From assembly GCA_947629755.1 (NCBI GenBank), contig CANREY010000007.1, forward strand, positions 1 to 46,185: a DNA stretch of 46,185 nucleotides. The letters run 5' to 3'. A program made the position numbers and the translations under genes. Shown here piece after piece: positions 37,824 to 46,185 of the stretch; within the stretch, counting starts at the first letter, position 1, and every line of letters starts with the position of its first letter. Origin of the DNA: an uncultured Oscillospiraceae bacterium. GTDB taxonomy: Bacteria; Bacillota; Clostridia; Oscillospirales; Oscillospiraceae. Below the pieces are notes generated by a model, which had not been told where the DNA came from, made no database searches, and worked only from the letters and a program-made list of their open reading frames with translations.

Positions 37824-38909
37824 ATGGGTGTTTTGAGAAAAGACCTTCTTGACTTTCGGCGACCCTTTACTCACGTCAAGGTCCAGTTTGGTGAGGACGG
37901 GTATTGGATCGAGGACGAGCCGGGGGTCATACCATACGGAACGACGCTTCTCGCTGTTTTGATGCTTGATGCCCGAAAATACTGCGGCCTTGTGGAGCGC
38001 CTCGAGGACAGGATCGCGGCCCGTGACCGCGAGGGAACGCTGGAGGCTTTTTATCCGATGTTGGACGAGTTCGTGCGTCTGCCGCTGTACAATCTTTTCA
38101 TCAAGGAAGCCGGCCTTATGGAGGTTGAATTATTCCATAGGGCATTCGCCGGGGAGGCGAGGACTGCACTCGCGGACGATATAATAAATGACAACGGCGC
38201 GATTCTGAACAAGTACCTCCGGGCACGGGATGACCTTTTGCTCATCCAGCGGCGGTACGCCTGGTTTTTGGACGAGATGGCCAAGTCCCGGCGCAAAGAA
38301 AAAAAGCTCCAGAAGAAATTCTCTCTTCCGGAGCAGGTCTATTGGGGCAACGTGGATGCCTTTGTCAGCGGCGTAAGCCTGGGCGAGGACTCTGAAGTAG
38401 ACGCTCCGCAGGTCAACGTACAGTATGCCATCCGCACGACAGATGACAAGGAGACCGGCGAGGTCCACGCGGAGGTCGTGGAAAAGATGTACTTCGACCG
38501 GCTCCGGGATTTTGTCTATGTGGAGCTGATGAAGGGATTGCAGAAGGGTTATGTGCCGCGCCGGTGCCTCAACTGCGGCAAATGGTTTTTGCAGACACCG
38601 GGAGTGTCCTACTCTTACTGCGCCAACATCGCGCCAGGGGAGACGGAGCGGACCTGCCGGGACGTGGGTGCCCTCGCCAGTTTCCGGGAGAAGGTGCAGG
38701 AGAATAAGATCTGGACGATCCACCAGCGGGCCTACAAGAAATATTACGCCCGTGTGTTGAAAAAGAAAATGACCAAACCGGAGTTCGAGCAGTGGGCTCG
38801 TTCTGCCGAGCAGATTCGCGACGCCGCCCTCCCCCGCTACAACCGCGCCCACGGTGAGGCGCGGAACCAAATCGCAGAGGAGGTTCGGCGGGAGCTGAAT
38901 AAGCTGTGA
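37824..38909 (+). CDS. DUF6076-like protein with a zinc-ribbon motif
   Basis: This 361-residue protein is common in Firmicutes mobile elements, function unknown. A helical N-terminal half (RKDLLDFRRPFTHVKVQFGED...) leads to a cysteine cluster near residue 250: RRCLNCGKWFLQTPGVSYSYC then ERTCRDVGA, a zinc-ribbon-like CxxC...C...C. A basic helical tail follows (KYYARVLKKKMTKPEFEQW), reminiscent of phage/element accessory proteins. The ATG has GGAGGTG 5 bases upstream. It is transcribed away from the mobilisation cluster from overlapping promoters. Confidence 0.72.
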   Translation: MGVLRKDLLDFRRPFTHVKVQFGEDGYWIEDEPGVIPYGTTLLAVLMLDARKYCGLVERLEDRIAARDREGTLEAFYPMLDEFVRLPLYNLFIKEAGLMEVELFHRAFAGEARTALADDIINDNGAILNKYLRARDDLLLIQRRYAWFLDEMAKSRRKEKKLQKKFSLPEQVYWGNVDAFVSGVSLGEDSEVDAPQVNVQYAIRTTDDKETGEVHAEVVEKMYFDRLRDFVYVELMKGLQKGYVPRRCLNCGKWFLQTPGVSYSYCANIAPGETERTCRDVGALASFREKVQENKIWTIHQRAYKKYYARVLKKKMTKPEFEQWARSAEQIRDAALPRYNRAHGEARNQIAEEVRRELNKL

Positions 38910-38976
38910 GAGCGCCTGCACGGTGGTTTGATTAGGCCGTATAATGTAGACGAGTTAGCAAGGAAGGTGCTGTAAA

Positions 38977-40002
38977 ATGGAGAACCAGATGATACCGCAG
39001 GGCGAGATCGTCATTTACCAGTCCGAAAACGGAAAGACAAAAATCGATGTCCGCATGGAAAACGAAAACGTTTGGCTGACACAAGCGCAGCTTGTAGAGC
39101 TTTATCAAACCACCAAATCAAATGTAAGTGAGCATATCAAGCATATCTTTGAGGACGGCGAATTGGACGAAGGGTCAGTTGTTCGGAAGTTCCGAACAAC
39201 TGCTTCAGACGGAAAAATATATAATGTCAAATACTATAATTTGGATATGATCATATCACTGGGGTATCGTATCCGCAGTATCACAGCGACCCATTTTCGC
39301 ATCTGGGCGACCCAACGCCTGAAGGAGTACATGATTAAGGGCTTTACCATGGACGACGAGCGCTTGAAGGGCTACGGCGGCGGGCAGTATTGGAAAGAGC
39401 TGCTTGCGCGTATCCGTGATATTCGCTCTTCAGAAAAAGTGCTGTACCGTCAGGTCCTTGATCTTTACGCCACAAGCGTTGATTACGACCCGAAGAGTGA
39501 GCAGTCCGTTCAGTTTTTCAAAATCGTGCAGAACAAACTGCATTATGCCGCCCATGGGCATACCGCCGCGGAAGTGATCTATGAACGGGCCGACGCCGAC
39601 AAGCCCTTTATGGGAATGACAGCATTCAAGGGAGATTTCCCCACGTTGGCAGACGCGAAGATCGCCAAAAACTATCTCACCGAGGACGAATTGAAAGTGC
39701 TCGGAAACCTTGTTTCGGGATATTTTGACTTTGCAGAAGTGCAGGCCATGAGAAAGCGTCCGATGTATATGAGAGACTACATTGAACACCTGGATTCCAT
39801 CCTGTCTGCGACTGGCGAAAACCTTCTGCTTGACGCAGGAAAAGTCAGCCACAAAGAGGCTATGGAGAAGGCGGCTGCGGAATACAGAAAATATCAGGTG
39901 CAGACGCTGTCCCCTGTGGAAGAAGCATATCTTGAAACCATCAAAGAAACAGAAAAGACAGTCAAAACGATTGCACGGCAGAATAGCAAAGAAGAAGGGT
40001 GA
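38977..40002 (+). CDS. rhuM: RhuM-family protein
   Basis: This 341-residue RhuM protein shows GEIVIYQSENGKTKIDVRMENENVWLTQAQLVELYQTTKSNVSEHIKHIFEDGEL, that is, a short beta segment followed by a KilA/ANT-like DNA-binding helix pair, then SLGYRIRSITATHFRIWATQRLKEYMIKGF. Named after a Salmonella pathogenicity-island gene, the family is widespread on islands; its molecular role is not established. Some members carry a C-terminal Fic/DOC domain, and no HPFxxGN motif is seen here. AAGGAAGGTG precedes the ATG. Its base composition is lower in GC than the host genes. Confidence 0.88.
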   Translation: MENQMIPQGEIVIYQSENGKTKIDVRMENENVWLTQAQLVELYQTTKSNVSEHIKHIFEDGELDEGSVVRKFRTTASDGKIYNVKYYNLDMIISLGYRIRSITATHFRIWATQRLKEYMIKGFTMDDERLKGYGGGQYWKELLARIRDIRSSEKVLYRQVLDLYATSVDYDPKSEQSVQFFKIVQNKLHYAAHGHTAAEVIYERADADKPFMGMTAFKGDFPTLADAKIAKNYLTEDELKVLGNLVSGYFDFAEVQAMRKRPMYMRDYIEHLDSILSATGENLLLDAGKVSHKEAMEKAAAEYRKYQVQTLSPVEEAYLETIKETEKTVKTIARQNSKEEG

Positions 40003-40268
40003 TAATCAGTCACCAGAACGACTGCGGCGATGTCGATGATTCCTAAAACTGCCATAATTAGGCTTTTTAGAAACTATCTTTAGCTCAAAAGAAAGCACCG
40101 CAAAACAGGTCATTTGTCATTTTAGAGCGTATTCTTTCAATCGGACGCAATTCTTTCTTCGCGGTGAGGCAATCGTTCCTTACAACGGGGTGCCGAAGCG
40201 TTTTACACAACATTCAACATTAGTGACACTTAAGCATCAGACGATTTAGACCGAAAGGAGACGATAGC
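40003..40268. other. Non-coding stretch, 266 bp
   Basis: I see no gene or clear regulatory element here. GAAAGGAG just before 40269 is the ribosome site of the broken ndt gene. Confidence 0.6.
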
Positions 40269-40520
40269 ATGAACAAACTGTATTTTGCTGGGTCAATCCG
40301 GGGTGGCCGTGAAGATGCGGCGCTCTACAGAAGAATAATTCAAGAGTTGGGTAAATACGGAGACGTACTAACTGAACATGTTGGAGATGGCATTGTAAAA
40401 GAGCTGTTCTGCTGCCATCGGAAACGCGCTGCTGAATACGGGCAGTCCCTTTCCGCCGTCAGTGGTCGCAAAAGGTATAACACACTAGACTTTGCAGGGC
40501 GCCAAAGGCAGGCTTACTAG
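40269..40520 (+). pseudogene. Truncated nucleoside 2-deoxyribosyltransferase
   Basis: The first ~41 codons (MNKLYFAGSIRGGREDAAL..., DVLTEHVGDG) clearly match the N-terminus of nucleoside 2-deoxyribosyltransferases, which have about 150 residues. After 40391 the frame continues with unrelated sequence (IVKELFCCHRKRAAEYG...) and no remainder of the enzyme is found nearby. The GAAAGGAG ribosome site is intact, so this is a decayed cargo gene broken by deletion. Confidence 0.7.
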
Positions 40521-40645
40521 CCCTCCTTTGGATACCGGCAACATCATTTTCGCGCGTCGGACAGAAATGCTTTTTGCCGGTATTCATTTTCCCCGGCGTG
40601 CTGCAAAATTGAAAAGTGAGTTTGCAGCGGCAAGGGAAAATGAAA

Positions 40646-40683
40646 GATAGCAGCGCCCCGCCGAAGGTGGAAACGCTGCTATC
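40646..40683 (-). terminator. Hairpin after the DUF2188 gene
   Basis: GATAGCAGCG (40646-40655) and CGCTGCTATC (40674-40683) form a 10-bp stem with an 18-nt loop, 13 bp beyond the minus-strand stop. TTTCATTTT follows on that strand, so it is probably a weak intrinsic terminator. Confidence 0.5.
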
Positions 40684-40696
40684 TATGCGAGAGAAA

Positions 40697-40924
40697 TTAT
40701 CCCTTGGGCGGATACGGATCTCCGCCGTGACTGTCGGCATCCTGTATTTTACCGTTCATCCCGTGAATCACGAACTCAGTTCTCTGGTTTTGGCTGATCT
40801 TGCGTCCAGCATTAATAGCTTGTTTTTTCGTTTCGAAGTGACCGCTGGCGCGCTGCGCTCCGCCTTTCTTTACGTCCCAACCACCATTCGGGTTGTGAAC
40901 AACATGATGAGTATATCTTGCCAT
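40697..40924 (-). CDS. DUF2188-domain small protein, 75 aa
   Basis: It is MARYTHHVVHNPNGGWDVKKGG..., with QRASGHFETKKQAINAGRKISQNQRTEFVIHGMNGKIQDADSHGGDPYPP, the whole DUF2188 domain. The family is small, beta-rich and basic, common on plasmids and islands, with unknown function. The ATG at 40924 has AGGGGGT about 7 bases upstream. It starts 4 bp after the previous small gene, forming a two-gene unit. Confidence 0.82.
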   Translation of the reverse strand: MARYTHHVVHNPNGGWDVKKGGAQRASGHFETKKQAINAGRKISQNQRTEFVIHGMNGKIQDADSHGGDPYPPKG

Positions 40925-40928
40925 TGTT

Positions 40929-41144
40929 TTACCCCCTATGAGCTCTCGGGCAGCAGGTGGCGCAGCCATCCGCATCCCGGTAAATCGTCTTTGCTTTCGC
41001 GACGGCATCGATTTCGTTTGAGAAATAGCCGACATATGTCTTACTTCGGATTCCAAGTCTTTTCGCGTGCTCCTCGGTGTGCACCTCATGATGCAGACCG
41101 GGGTTGTGGGTCTGGTCATCGTTGACATAGTAGAATTGATACAT
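40929..41144 (-). CDS. Small hypothetical protein with C-terminal CxxCC, 71 aa
   Basis: It is MYQFYYVNDDQTHNPGLHHEVHTEEHAKRLGIR..., YVGYFSNEIDAVAKAKTIYRD..., ending CATCCP. The pattern of HEVHTE, a surface-exposed YVGYFSN and a terminal CxxCC resembles small uncharacterised bacterial proteins found next to DUF2188 genes. The histidines and cysteines could bind zinc (inference). The ATG at 41144 has GAAAGG about 8 bases upstream. It is the first of the pair, 4 bp before the DUF2188 gene. Confidence 0.72.
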   Translation of the reverse strand: MYQFYYVNDDQTHNPGLHHEVHTEEHAKRLGIRSKTYVGYFSNEIDAVAKAKTIYRDADGCATCCPRAHRG

Positions 41145-41183
41145 GGTAAAAACCTTTCCGCTTGACGAGGCAAGCATTTGATG

Positions 41184-41246
41184 TTATTTTTTTATAGGAA
41201 ATTCGTATTTGACGGTTGATTTGTCTGCACACAGGTTAGCCGTCAT
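41184..41246 (-). CDS. Leader-like small ORF, 20 aa
   Basis: ATG 41246 to TAA 41184 encodes MTANLCADKSTVKYEFPIKK. GAGGG lies 7 bases before it, and a further upstream AAGGAGGTG serves a 3-codon frame (ATG AGG GTA TAA). It ends 39 bp before the 71-aa gene. This may be a leader peptide with tandem starts; coding is not proven. Confidence 0.4.
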   Translation of the reverse strand: MTANLCADKSTVKYEFPIKK

Positions 41247-41638
41247 TTTTATACCCTCATAGGGCGCCACCTCCTTCGTAAATAGAGAAAAACGCTTCCT
41301 GCCTTAGCTATGTTTCTTCTAGATCGTATTGTTGCCTTTGAGAAGCTGTTATCTGCTCTGCGTTGACAATCGGTTACACTTATGGTAAAATAAGTAGCTT
41401 GGTAACAAGCTGATAGTGCATCCTCAAATGCAACAAACGATACGACGCTACAAATAACATGAGTATTCCTTAAAACATAGCTTCTACTTGTATTATATCG
41501 CAGCCGTACCCGATTGTCAACATGTTTTTGTATTTATTGTTTATAGGATACGGATTTCATTTATTCTGTGCAATATTCGCTTTTTTATATCGCCAAATGG
41601 CTACACTTGTGTTATAATGTGTGCCAAGGAGGTGCGCC
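41247..41638. other. AT-rich intergenic region upstream of the XRE/ImmA/RM genes
   Basis: No gene is seen in this ~390-bp stretch. It has runs resembling -10 boxes (TATTAT near 41497) and the extended -10 TGTTATAAT ending at about 41,619. An imperfect inverted repeat GGCTACAC...GTGTGCC around that promoter could be the XRE operator. Confidence 0.55.
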
Positions 41639-42040
41639 ATGAGCAAAGTGGGTGATTTTATTAGAGAACGGCGTCTGGCGAAGGGGCTGTCTAAGCGTCA
41701 GCTTGCTGAAAAAGCAGGTATCAGCCATTCTGAGGTTCACCGTATTGAGAACGGGGAGCGTCAGAACCCCTCCGTTCCGATGCTTATCGCGCTGGCGAAC
41801 GCTTTGGGGATTCCACAGGATGACATCCTTGTGCTGGCCGGGTACAAGACCGATGATGACAATATCCCTATGATAGAGCGGGTGTTCCCCGACCTTAAAA
41901 CGCCAAAGCAACAGGAAACCGCGCAGAAAATTGTCGATGGTCTATCCAGAAACAGTCAATTAAAGGATGCTCAGTACGACGAGCTTGTTCGACAGGTGGA
42001 GATGTATCTGGACTATGCCAAGAAAAACTCAGATTCCTGA
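41639..42040 (+). CDS. XRE-family repressor (ImmR-like)
   Basis: This 133-residue protein has an N-terminal helix-turn-helix (about 5-62: VGDFIRERRLAKGLSKRQLAEKAGISHSEVHRIENG) and a C-terminal acidic tail (KQQETAQKIVDGLSRNSQ). The ATG at 41639 has AAGGAGGTG 4 bases upstream. It overlaps the ImmA/IrrE-like gene by 26 bp and precedes hsdM/hsdS, so it likely represses the operon until ImmA cleaves or inactivates it, as in ICEBs1 (known logic; the link here is inferred). Confidence 0.82.
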   Translation: MSKVGDFIRERRLAKGLSKRQLAEKAGISHSEVHRIENGERQNPSVPMLIALANALGIPQDDILVLAGYKTDDDNIPMIERVFPDLKTPKQQETAQKIVDGLSRNSQLKDAQYDELVRQVEMYLDYAKKNSDS

Positions 42041-42968
42041 TAAACCACGGTATTCTTACGCACGGCAGCGGGCATATCGGCTACTTTGCGAATTGGAGAT
42101 AGACAGACTTCCTATCGATCCATGGGCCATTGCGAACTCGCTGCCAAATGTCCATGTTCTGAAATGGACGGAACTGCGGGATAACTGCCATCAGGCTGAC
42201 CCCTTGTCCATTGACGAGGAAGGCGCTGACGCCAAGACGCAGCATATCAGGGGAAGGGACGACTACCTGGTTGTTTATGATGACAGGGTTCTGAGTCCCA
42301 GCAGGATTCGGTGGACGGTCGCGCATGAGATCGGTCACATCGTATTGGGCCACTTAGTGTCCTTTGACGCTACGGCTCTTTGCAGGGGTAGCCTGACTGA
42401 AGCGGAGTACTATGTACTGGAAAGGGAGGCCGACTGCTTTGCAGTCAACCTCCTGGCGCCCATGACAATCATGAACAGGATTCCTTCCGTGAAGACTGCT
42501 TATGATTACATGGAGATGTGCGAGCTATCCGAAGAAGCGTCAAAGAACTGTTTGGAGGAATTGAGCCTGCTGAAAAGCGGGAAGAGGATTCCCTTCCCTA
42601 CAAAAGAGGAGGATACGCTGTTCCGTCACTTCTTCCGTTTCCTGAATGAGGTGAACGGCGTGACGGGTCCCCATCTGAACTACGACGAACTTGTGATTGA
42701 TGCGAAGTACGAAGACTACATCGAATGCGATTATTGGGATTTCATTGTAATGGTGATTCGGAAGTGGAAGTTTGAAACAGAACTTCATGCTGCCCTGGAG
42801 GGCAGCATCGCGTTATACGATTACGATGATATGGTGATTTTCATCACTGATACAGAACAGATTCCCTTCGTCAAAAGCTGTGAGGGAATCATCCTTGAGA
42901 GCCTGCAGAAGTACGCAGACTCCCGTGTCAAAAGAATAGAGGTCGCTGAAGCACGGCTACGGACATAG
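42015..42968 (+). CDS. ImmA/IrrE-family metallopeptidase with C-terminal extension
   Basis: This 317-residue protein has the HExxH zinc-peptidase motif VAHEIGHIVLGHL (H104, H108) and a downstream acidic ligand region LEREADCFAVNLLAP. ImmA/IrrE cores are ~150-170 residues; here about 140 further residues (FPTKEEDTLFRHFFRFL..., YEDYIECDYWDFIVMVI...) form an unidentified acidic domain. The ATG at 42015 lies within the XRE gene, so translation is probably coupled. Targets would be the XRE repressor just upstream. The next gene is hsdM after 38 bp. Confidence 0.85.
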   Translation: MPRKTQIPDKPRYSYARQRAYRLLCELEIDRLPIDPWAIANSLPNVHVLKWTELRDNCHQADPLSIDEEGADAKTQHIRGRDDYLVVYDDRVLSPSRIRWTVAHEIGHIVLGHLVSFDATALCRGSLTEAEYYVLEREADCFAVNLLAPMTIMNRIPSVKTAYDYMEMCELSEEASKNCLEELSLLKSGKRIPFPTKEEDTLFRHFFRFLNEVNGVTGPHLNYDELVIDAKYEDYIECDYWDFIVMVIRKWKFETELHAALEGSIALYDYDDMVIFITDTEQIPFVKSCEGIILESLQKYADSRVKRIEVAEARLRT

Positions 42969-43006
42969 TCAAAGGTCGCAGCGGCCGCAAGCGAGGAGAG
43001 TAAGCC

Positions 43007-45574
43007 ATGCCAAAGTTAACCATTTCCCAATTAGAAAGCCATCTGCTAAAAGCGGCAGACATTCTGCGCGGCAAGATGGATGCGTCAGAGTTTAAGGAAT
43101 ACATTTTTGGTATTCTGTTCTTGAAAAGGCTGTCGGACAACTTTGCCCAGAAACGCAGGGAACTGGAAGCCGAGTATAAAGGAGACCTCTCCCCGGAAGA
43201 TCTTGAGGACTTTTTGGAGGACAAGACTTCGTACGGTAGCACGTTCTTCGTTCCTCGCATCGCCCGCTGGGAATGCGAAGACAACGGGGATGGCTGGACA
43301 GGTCTGCTCCATGTGAAGGTCGATGTAGCGTCAAAGCTGAAGCGGGCGCTCATCGCCATTGAAAAGGAAAACATACAGCTGGATGGTGTGCTACGGAATA
43401 TCGACTTTGCCCGCAAGGTAAAGAATAAGCAGATCATTACCAACGAGCGCCTTGTGCAGCTGGTTTGGCATTTTAACAAGTACAGGCTGACGAACGATAA
43501 CTTTGTGTTCCCGGACCTGCTCGGTGCAGCCTACGAATACATGATTAAGAACTTCGCCGATTCTGCCGGGAAGAAGGGCGGAGAATTCTACACACCCTCA
43601 ACGGTCGTTCAACTGATGGTACGCCTCATCAAGCCGCAGGAGAACATGGAAGTGTATGATCCCACGGTCGGCAGCGGCGGTATGCTGATTCACAGCAAGC
43701 AGTTTGTTGAGGAACAAGGCGGTGATGGAAGCAAACTGTCGCTCTTCGGGCAAGATGACGCGGCCACGGTATGGTCCATCTGCAAGATGAACATGATCAT
43801 GCACGACATCCAAGACGCTGACATCCAGCACGGCGATACCATCATGGAACCTTACTGGCAGAAGGATGGCGTTGTTCGCCAGTTCGACAGGGTCATTGCC
43901 AATCCACCCTTCTCTCAGAACTACACGAAGAGTGACAAGATGAAATGCCAGAACCGCTTTGTGTACGGCTGGACTCCGCAGACTGGCAAGAAGGCCGATC
44001 TGATGTTTGTGCAACATATGATTGCCAGCACAAAGCCGAACGGGATGATGATTACTGTCATGCCACATGGAGTTCTGTTCCGCGGAGGAGCGGAAAAAAC
44101 CATCCGCAAGGGCATTCTTGAAGATAAGCGGGATATCGTACAGGCTATCATCAGCCTGCCGCCGGATTTGTTCTACGGAACCACCATTCCGACCTGCCTA
44201 CTCGTCATCAATAAGAAGAAGCCTGCTGCGCTCGCCGGAAAAATCCTGATTATCAACGCGGATGCCGAGTATGGCGAAGGGAAAAACCAGAACTTCCTCC
44301 GCCCGGAGGACACCGAGAAAATCGTCTGGGTGTTTGACCACGTGGTGGAAGTTCCCGGCTATTCGTCTATCGTTTCCATAACCGATATTCTGGATGAAAA
44401 GAAGAATGACACCAACCTGAATATCACAAGGTACGTCGATAATGCTCCTGCGCTTGAACCGCAGGATGTTCGTGCGCATATGCTCGGGGGCGTTCCAAAT
44501 GCAGAGATTGAGGCTCTTGGGGCGGCAATCTCCAAGTATAGTATTCCCGCACAGGACATTTTTACCGACCGTGGAACAGGCTATTCTGATTTCAATGCTT
44601 GCTGTACTACGAAGGGACTCATCAAGGATTTTGTCTCTTCCCACAGCGGAGTCGTAACCGCTCACGAAAAGATGATTTCCGCTTTTGAAGAGTTTTGGGC
44701 GGAAGCCGCGCCCGCAGTCAGTAGCGTTCATACGGATATGGGTATTGCAGAATTTGCCATGACCTTTACCACCTTGCTCGTGAAGAAACTGCAGCCGCTG
44801 GGTATTCTGGATCAGTTCCAGAGCCGCGGCGTGTTCGCCAACTGGTGGGAACACAGCTATACGGTCCGGGAATATACGGATATCGAACAGTCTGCCGAGG
44901 GTAAGGAAGTCAAAGTGGATGTGAAAGAAGTCATCCGCATCAAGAACGTCTTTAAGACGATCAATGCAGAGGGCTTTGTCTCCTCTCTGGTCAGCGATGA
45001 CAAGATTGCCGAGGTTCACTTTGCTGATGAGCTTGCTGCCCTGAAAAAGCTCCGCGAGGATGCAGAAAACGCTCAGGCTGATTTGCTGGCTTATGTGGCT
45101 TCTATCGAGATAGAAACCGATGACGACGATTCTTATGATGGCGATGAGGAGAAAGAGCCGAAGGAACCGTCCGTCAAGGAAGTGGAAACCTATCTTAAAA
45201 GCCTCGGAACAGACGAGGCGAAGGCTTCTCTGAAACAGATTGCCGCCCTTAAAAAAGAAAAGAATCGCCTGAAAAGGGTGGTCAAGAAAAAGGAATCCGA
45301 ACTGCAAGAAAAAATCGACGCTATTCGCGAGGAATTGACCGAGGAGCAGTGCGAAGACCTTGTAATGCAACTTCTTCATGACGGGTTCGTCGAGGAACTG
45401 GACGCCTACCTTTCCGCCGGGGTTCAGAAAACCATTCGTGCGGTCAACAAACTGTGGGAAAAATACCACGTTTCTGTCACCGCGCTGTTGGATGAGCGGA
45501 AGAAAGCCGAGGACAAGCTGAACGGATTTCTCGCACAGTTGGGATATATACCGAAAAAGGAGGTTGGCGCATGA
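43007..45574 (+). CDS. hsdM: Type I restriction-modification DNA methyltransferase subunit (HsdM)
   Basis: This N6-adenine methylase is the M subunit of a type I complex. The 855 residues have an HsdM N-terminal helical domain (about 1-150), the SAM motif [13 protein letters not shown] (D218-S223-G225) and the catalytic NPPF (N299-F302) in [12 protein letters not shown]. Standard HsdM has ~500 residues. The C-terminal ~350 form a long acidic coiled-coil region (about 690-830: [35 protein letters not shown]). GAGGAG lies about 7 bases before the ATG. It overlaps hsdS by 4 bp (ATGA). HsdR is presumably beyond the window. Confidence 0.93.
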   Translation: MPKLTISQLESHLLKAADILRGKMDASEFKEYIFGILFLKRLSDNFAQKRRELEAEYKGDLSPEDLEDFLEDKTSYGSTFFVPRIARWECEDNGDGWTGLLHVKVDVASKLKRALIAIEKENIQLDGVLRNIDFARKVKNKQIITNERLVQLVWHFNKYRLTNDNFVFPDLLGAAYEYMIKNFADSAGKKGGEFYTPSTVVQLMVRLIKPQENMEVYDPTVGSGGMLIHSKQFVEEQGGDGSKLSLFGQDDAATVWSICKMNMIMHDIQDADIQHGDTIMEPYWQKDGVVRQFDRVIANPPFSQNYTKSDKMKCQNRFVYGWTPQTGKKADLMFVQHMIASTKPNGMMITVMPHGVLFRGGAEKTIRKGILEDKRDIVQAIISLPPDLFYGTTIPTCLLVINKKKPAALAGKILIINADAEYGEGKNQNFLRPEDTEKIVWVFDHVVEVPGYSSIVSITDILDEKKNDTNLNITRYVDNAPALEPQDVRAHMLGGVPNAEIEALGAAISKYSIPAQDIFTDRGTGYSDFNACCTTKGLIKDFVSSHSGVVTAHEKMISAFEEFWAEAAPAVSSVHTDMGIAEFAMTFTTLLVKKLQPLGILDQFQSRGVFANWWEHSYTVREYTDIEQSAEGKEVKVDVKEVIRIKNVFKTINAEGFVSSLVSDDKIAEVHFADELAALKKLREDAENAQADLLAYVASIEIETDDDDSYDGDEEKEPKEPSVKEVETYLKSLGTDEAKASLKQIAALKKEKNRLKRVVKKKESELQEKIDAIREELTEEQCEDLVMQLLHDGFVEELDAYLSAGVQKTIRAVNKLWEKYHVSVTALLDERKKAEDKLNGFLAQLGYIPKKEVGA

Positions 45575-46185
45575 CCTCCATGACAAAACATACTCTGATC
45601 GACTGTTTTTCCCTACGCGCCCGCATCGGCTGGCAGGGCTTGCGGTCGGATGAATTTAAGACTGAGGGACCATATCTTGTAACGGGTGTAGACTTCCATA
45701 ATGGCAAAGTCGATTGGGATGACTGTTATCATGTTTCCATTGACCGTTACGAACAGGATAAAGGCATCCAGCTTCGAGAAAACGACCTACTTGTAACAAA
45801 GGATGGTACTGTTGGTAAGACCGCCTTTGTAGTGGATTGCCCAGAGCAGGCTACTCTTAATAGCCATATATTCCTGGTCCGTTCCAAGGACGGCTCTGTC
45901 GAGCCGGAATATCTGTACTATGTTTTGAACTCGTATATCTTTGCGGATTTTATGAAGAACATACTCACAGGAACGACCATAAAAGGGTTGACTCAGGGGA
46001 ATTTTTATAAATTTGTATTTGAGGCTCCTGACGTGCCGACGCAGAAAAAAATCGTGGAGGTCTTGGAAGCTATTGATGCGGTTATCAATAAGACGAGGAA
46101 ATTCATTAAGAAGTACACAAATATAAAGGCAGGAATGCTACACGATCTTTTCGAGACACAACTCGAAAGTTATAAAAAAAGACCA
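45571..46185 (+). CDS. hsdS: Type I restriction specificity subunit (HsdS), 3' end outside window
   Basis: About 205 residues are present, from [14 protein letters not shown] target-recognition domain runs to ~150 ([61 protein letters not shown]). A conserved helix follows ([39 protein letters not shown]), typical of the HsdS spacer. A second target-recognition domain would follow beyond the edge. The start overlaps the hsdM stop by 4 bp. Confidence 0.9.
   Translation, partial: MTSMTKHTLIDCFSLRARIGWQGLRSDEFKTEGPYLVTGVDFHNGKVDWDDCYHVSIDRYEQDKGIQLRENDLLVTKDGTVGKTAFVVDCPEQATLNSHIFLVRSKDGSVEPEYLYYVLNSYIFADFMKNILTGTTIKGLTQGNFYKFVFEAPDVPTQKKIVEVLEAIDAVINKTRKFIKKYTNIKAGMLHDLFETQLESYKKRP

Larger units (their letters stand above)
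31570..46185. mobile_element. Integrative mobilisable element in spoVT (left end; right end outside window)
   Basis: It is bounded on the left by the recombinase/spoVT junction. It carries a serine recombinase, RepA-MobC, a relaxase, nested MobB-like protein, ATPase, XRE/ImmA and a type I restriction-modification operon. No type IV secretion genes are seen, so transfer would need a helper. Gene content and falling GC towards 38-46 kb differ from the host. More than one element could be nested here. Confidence 0.7.

Noticed and set aside
38977-40002. Fic/DOC toxin activity in the RhuM protein
   Set aside because: No HPFxxGN-type Fic motif is present, so only the RhuM assignment is kept.
40697-41173. 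158-codon minus-strand frame covering the DUF2188 gene and more
   Set aside because: The first half is the wrong frame of the 71-aa gene. The DUF2188 domain starts at its own ATG (40924) with a ribosome site.

Overview
The window looks like the chromosome of a GC-rich, spore-forming anaerobic member of class Clostridia (Oscillospiraceae-like, inferred). The evidence is strong AGGAGG-type ribosome sites, near-consensus sigma-A promoters with 17-bp spacers, heavy use of Ile-ATA codons in many genes, an oxidative half-TCA cluster, hexuronate catabolism genes, and the 3' part of the sporulation gene spoVT. No rRNA, tRNA or CRISPR array was recognised.

Host part (1 to about 31,120). Positions 1-3846 hold a sugar ABC-transporter ATPase (cut by the window edge) divergent from a large AraC regulator fused to a GH39 glycosidase-like domain. 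A repeat-rich intergenic block (3847-4850) follows. Aconitase and isocitrate dehydrogenase form an operon divergent from citrate synthase, giving a route to 2-oxoglutarate. Next come a glycosyltransferase plus two flavoprotein genes behind a perfect-consensus promoter, a second repeat block, a SLOG-like gene pair, a small XRE regulator, a NYN/OST-HTH protein with a metallophosphoesterase, prfB (without the usual frameshift), a HEPN/MNT toxin-antitoxin pair and a guanylate kinase-like gene. Positions 20,369-30,821 are a hexuronate module: a divergent AraC regulator, then uxaB, uxaA, a MATE transporter, eda (fused to a VOC-like domain), kdgK, a second PfkB kinase and uxaC. Together these take glucuronate/galacturonate through isomerisation, reduction and dehydration to KDG, then phosphorylation and cleavage to pyruvate and glyceraldehyde-3-phosphate. 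KduI/KduD-type or transporter genes other than the MATE are not seen.

Mobile part (about 31,570 to beyond 46,185). A large serine recombinase reads in frame into the last ~149 codons of spoVT, so the window appears to contain the left junction of an integrative element inserted in spoVT, comparable in logic to the skin element of sigK. Its cargo is: an AAA/DUF4143 ATPase, a mobilisation cassette (a RepA-like ATPase fused to MobC, a MOBP-type relaxase, and a MobB-like protein encoded in another frame inside the relaxase gene), two paralogous small TTG-start proteins around that cassette, a DUF6076 protein, a RhuM protein, a broken nucleoside deoxyribosyltransferase gene, a pair of small proteins, and an XRE/ImmA regulator pair directly upstream of type I restriction-modification hsdM and hsdS (cut by the window edge). 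GC falls noticeably towards the right end. No conjugation machinery is visible, so the element is best read as mobilisable. The far end, with the missing 5' part of spoVT, is outside the window.
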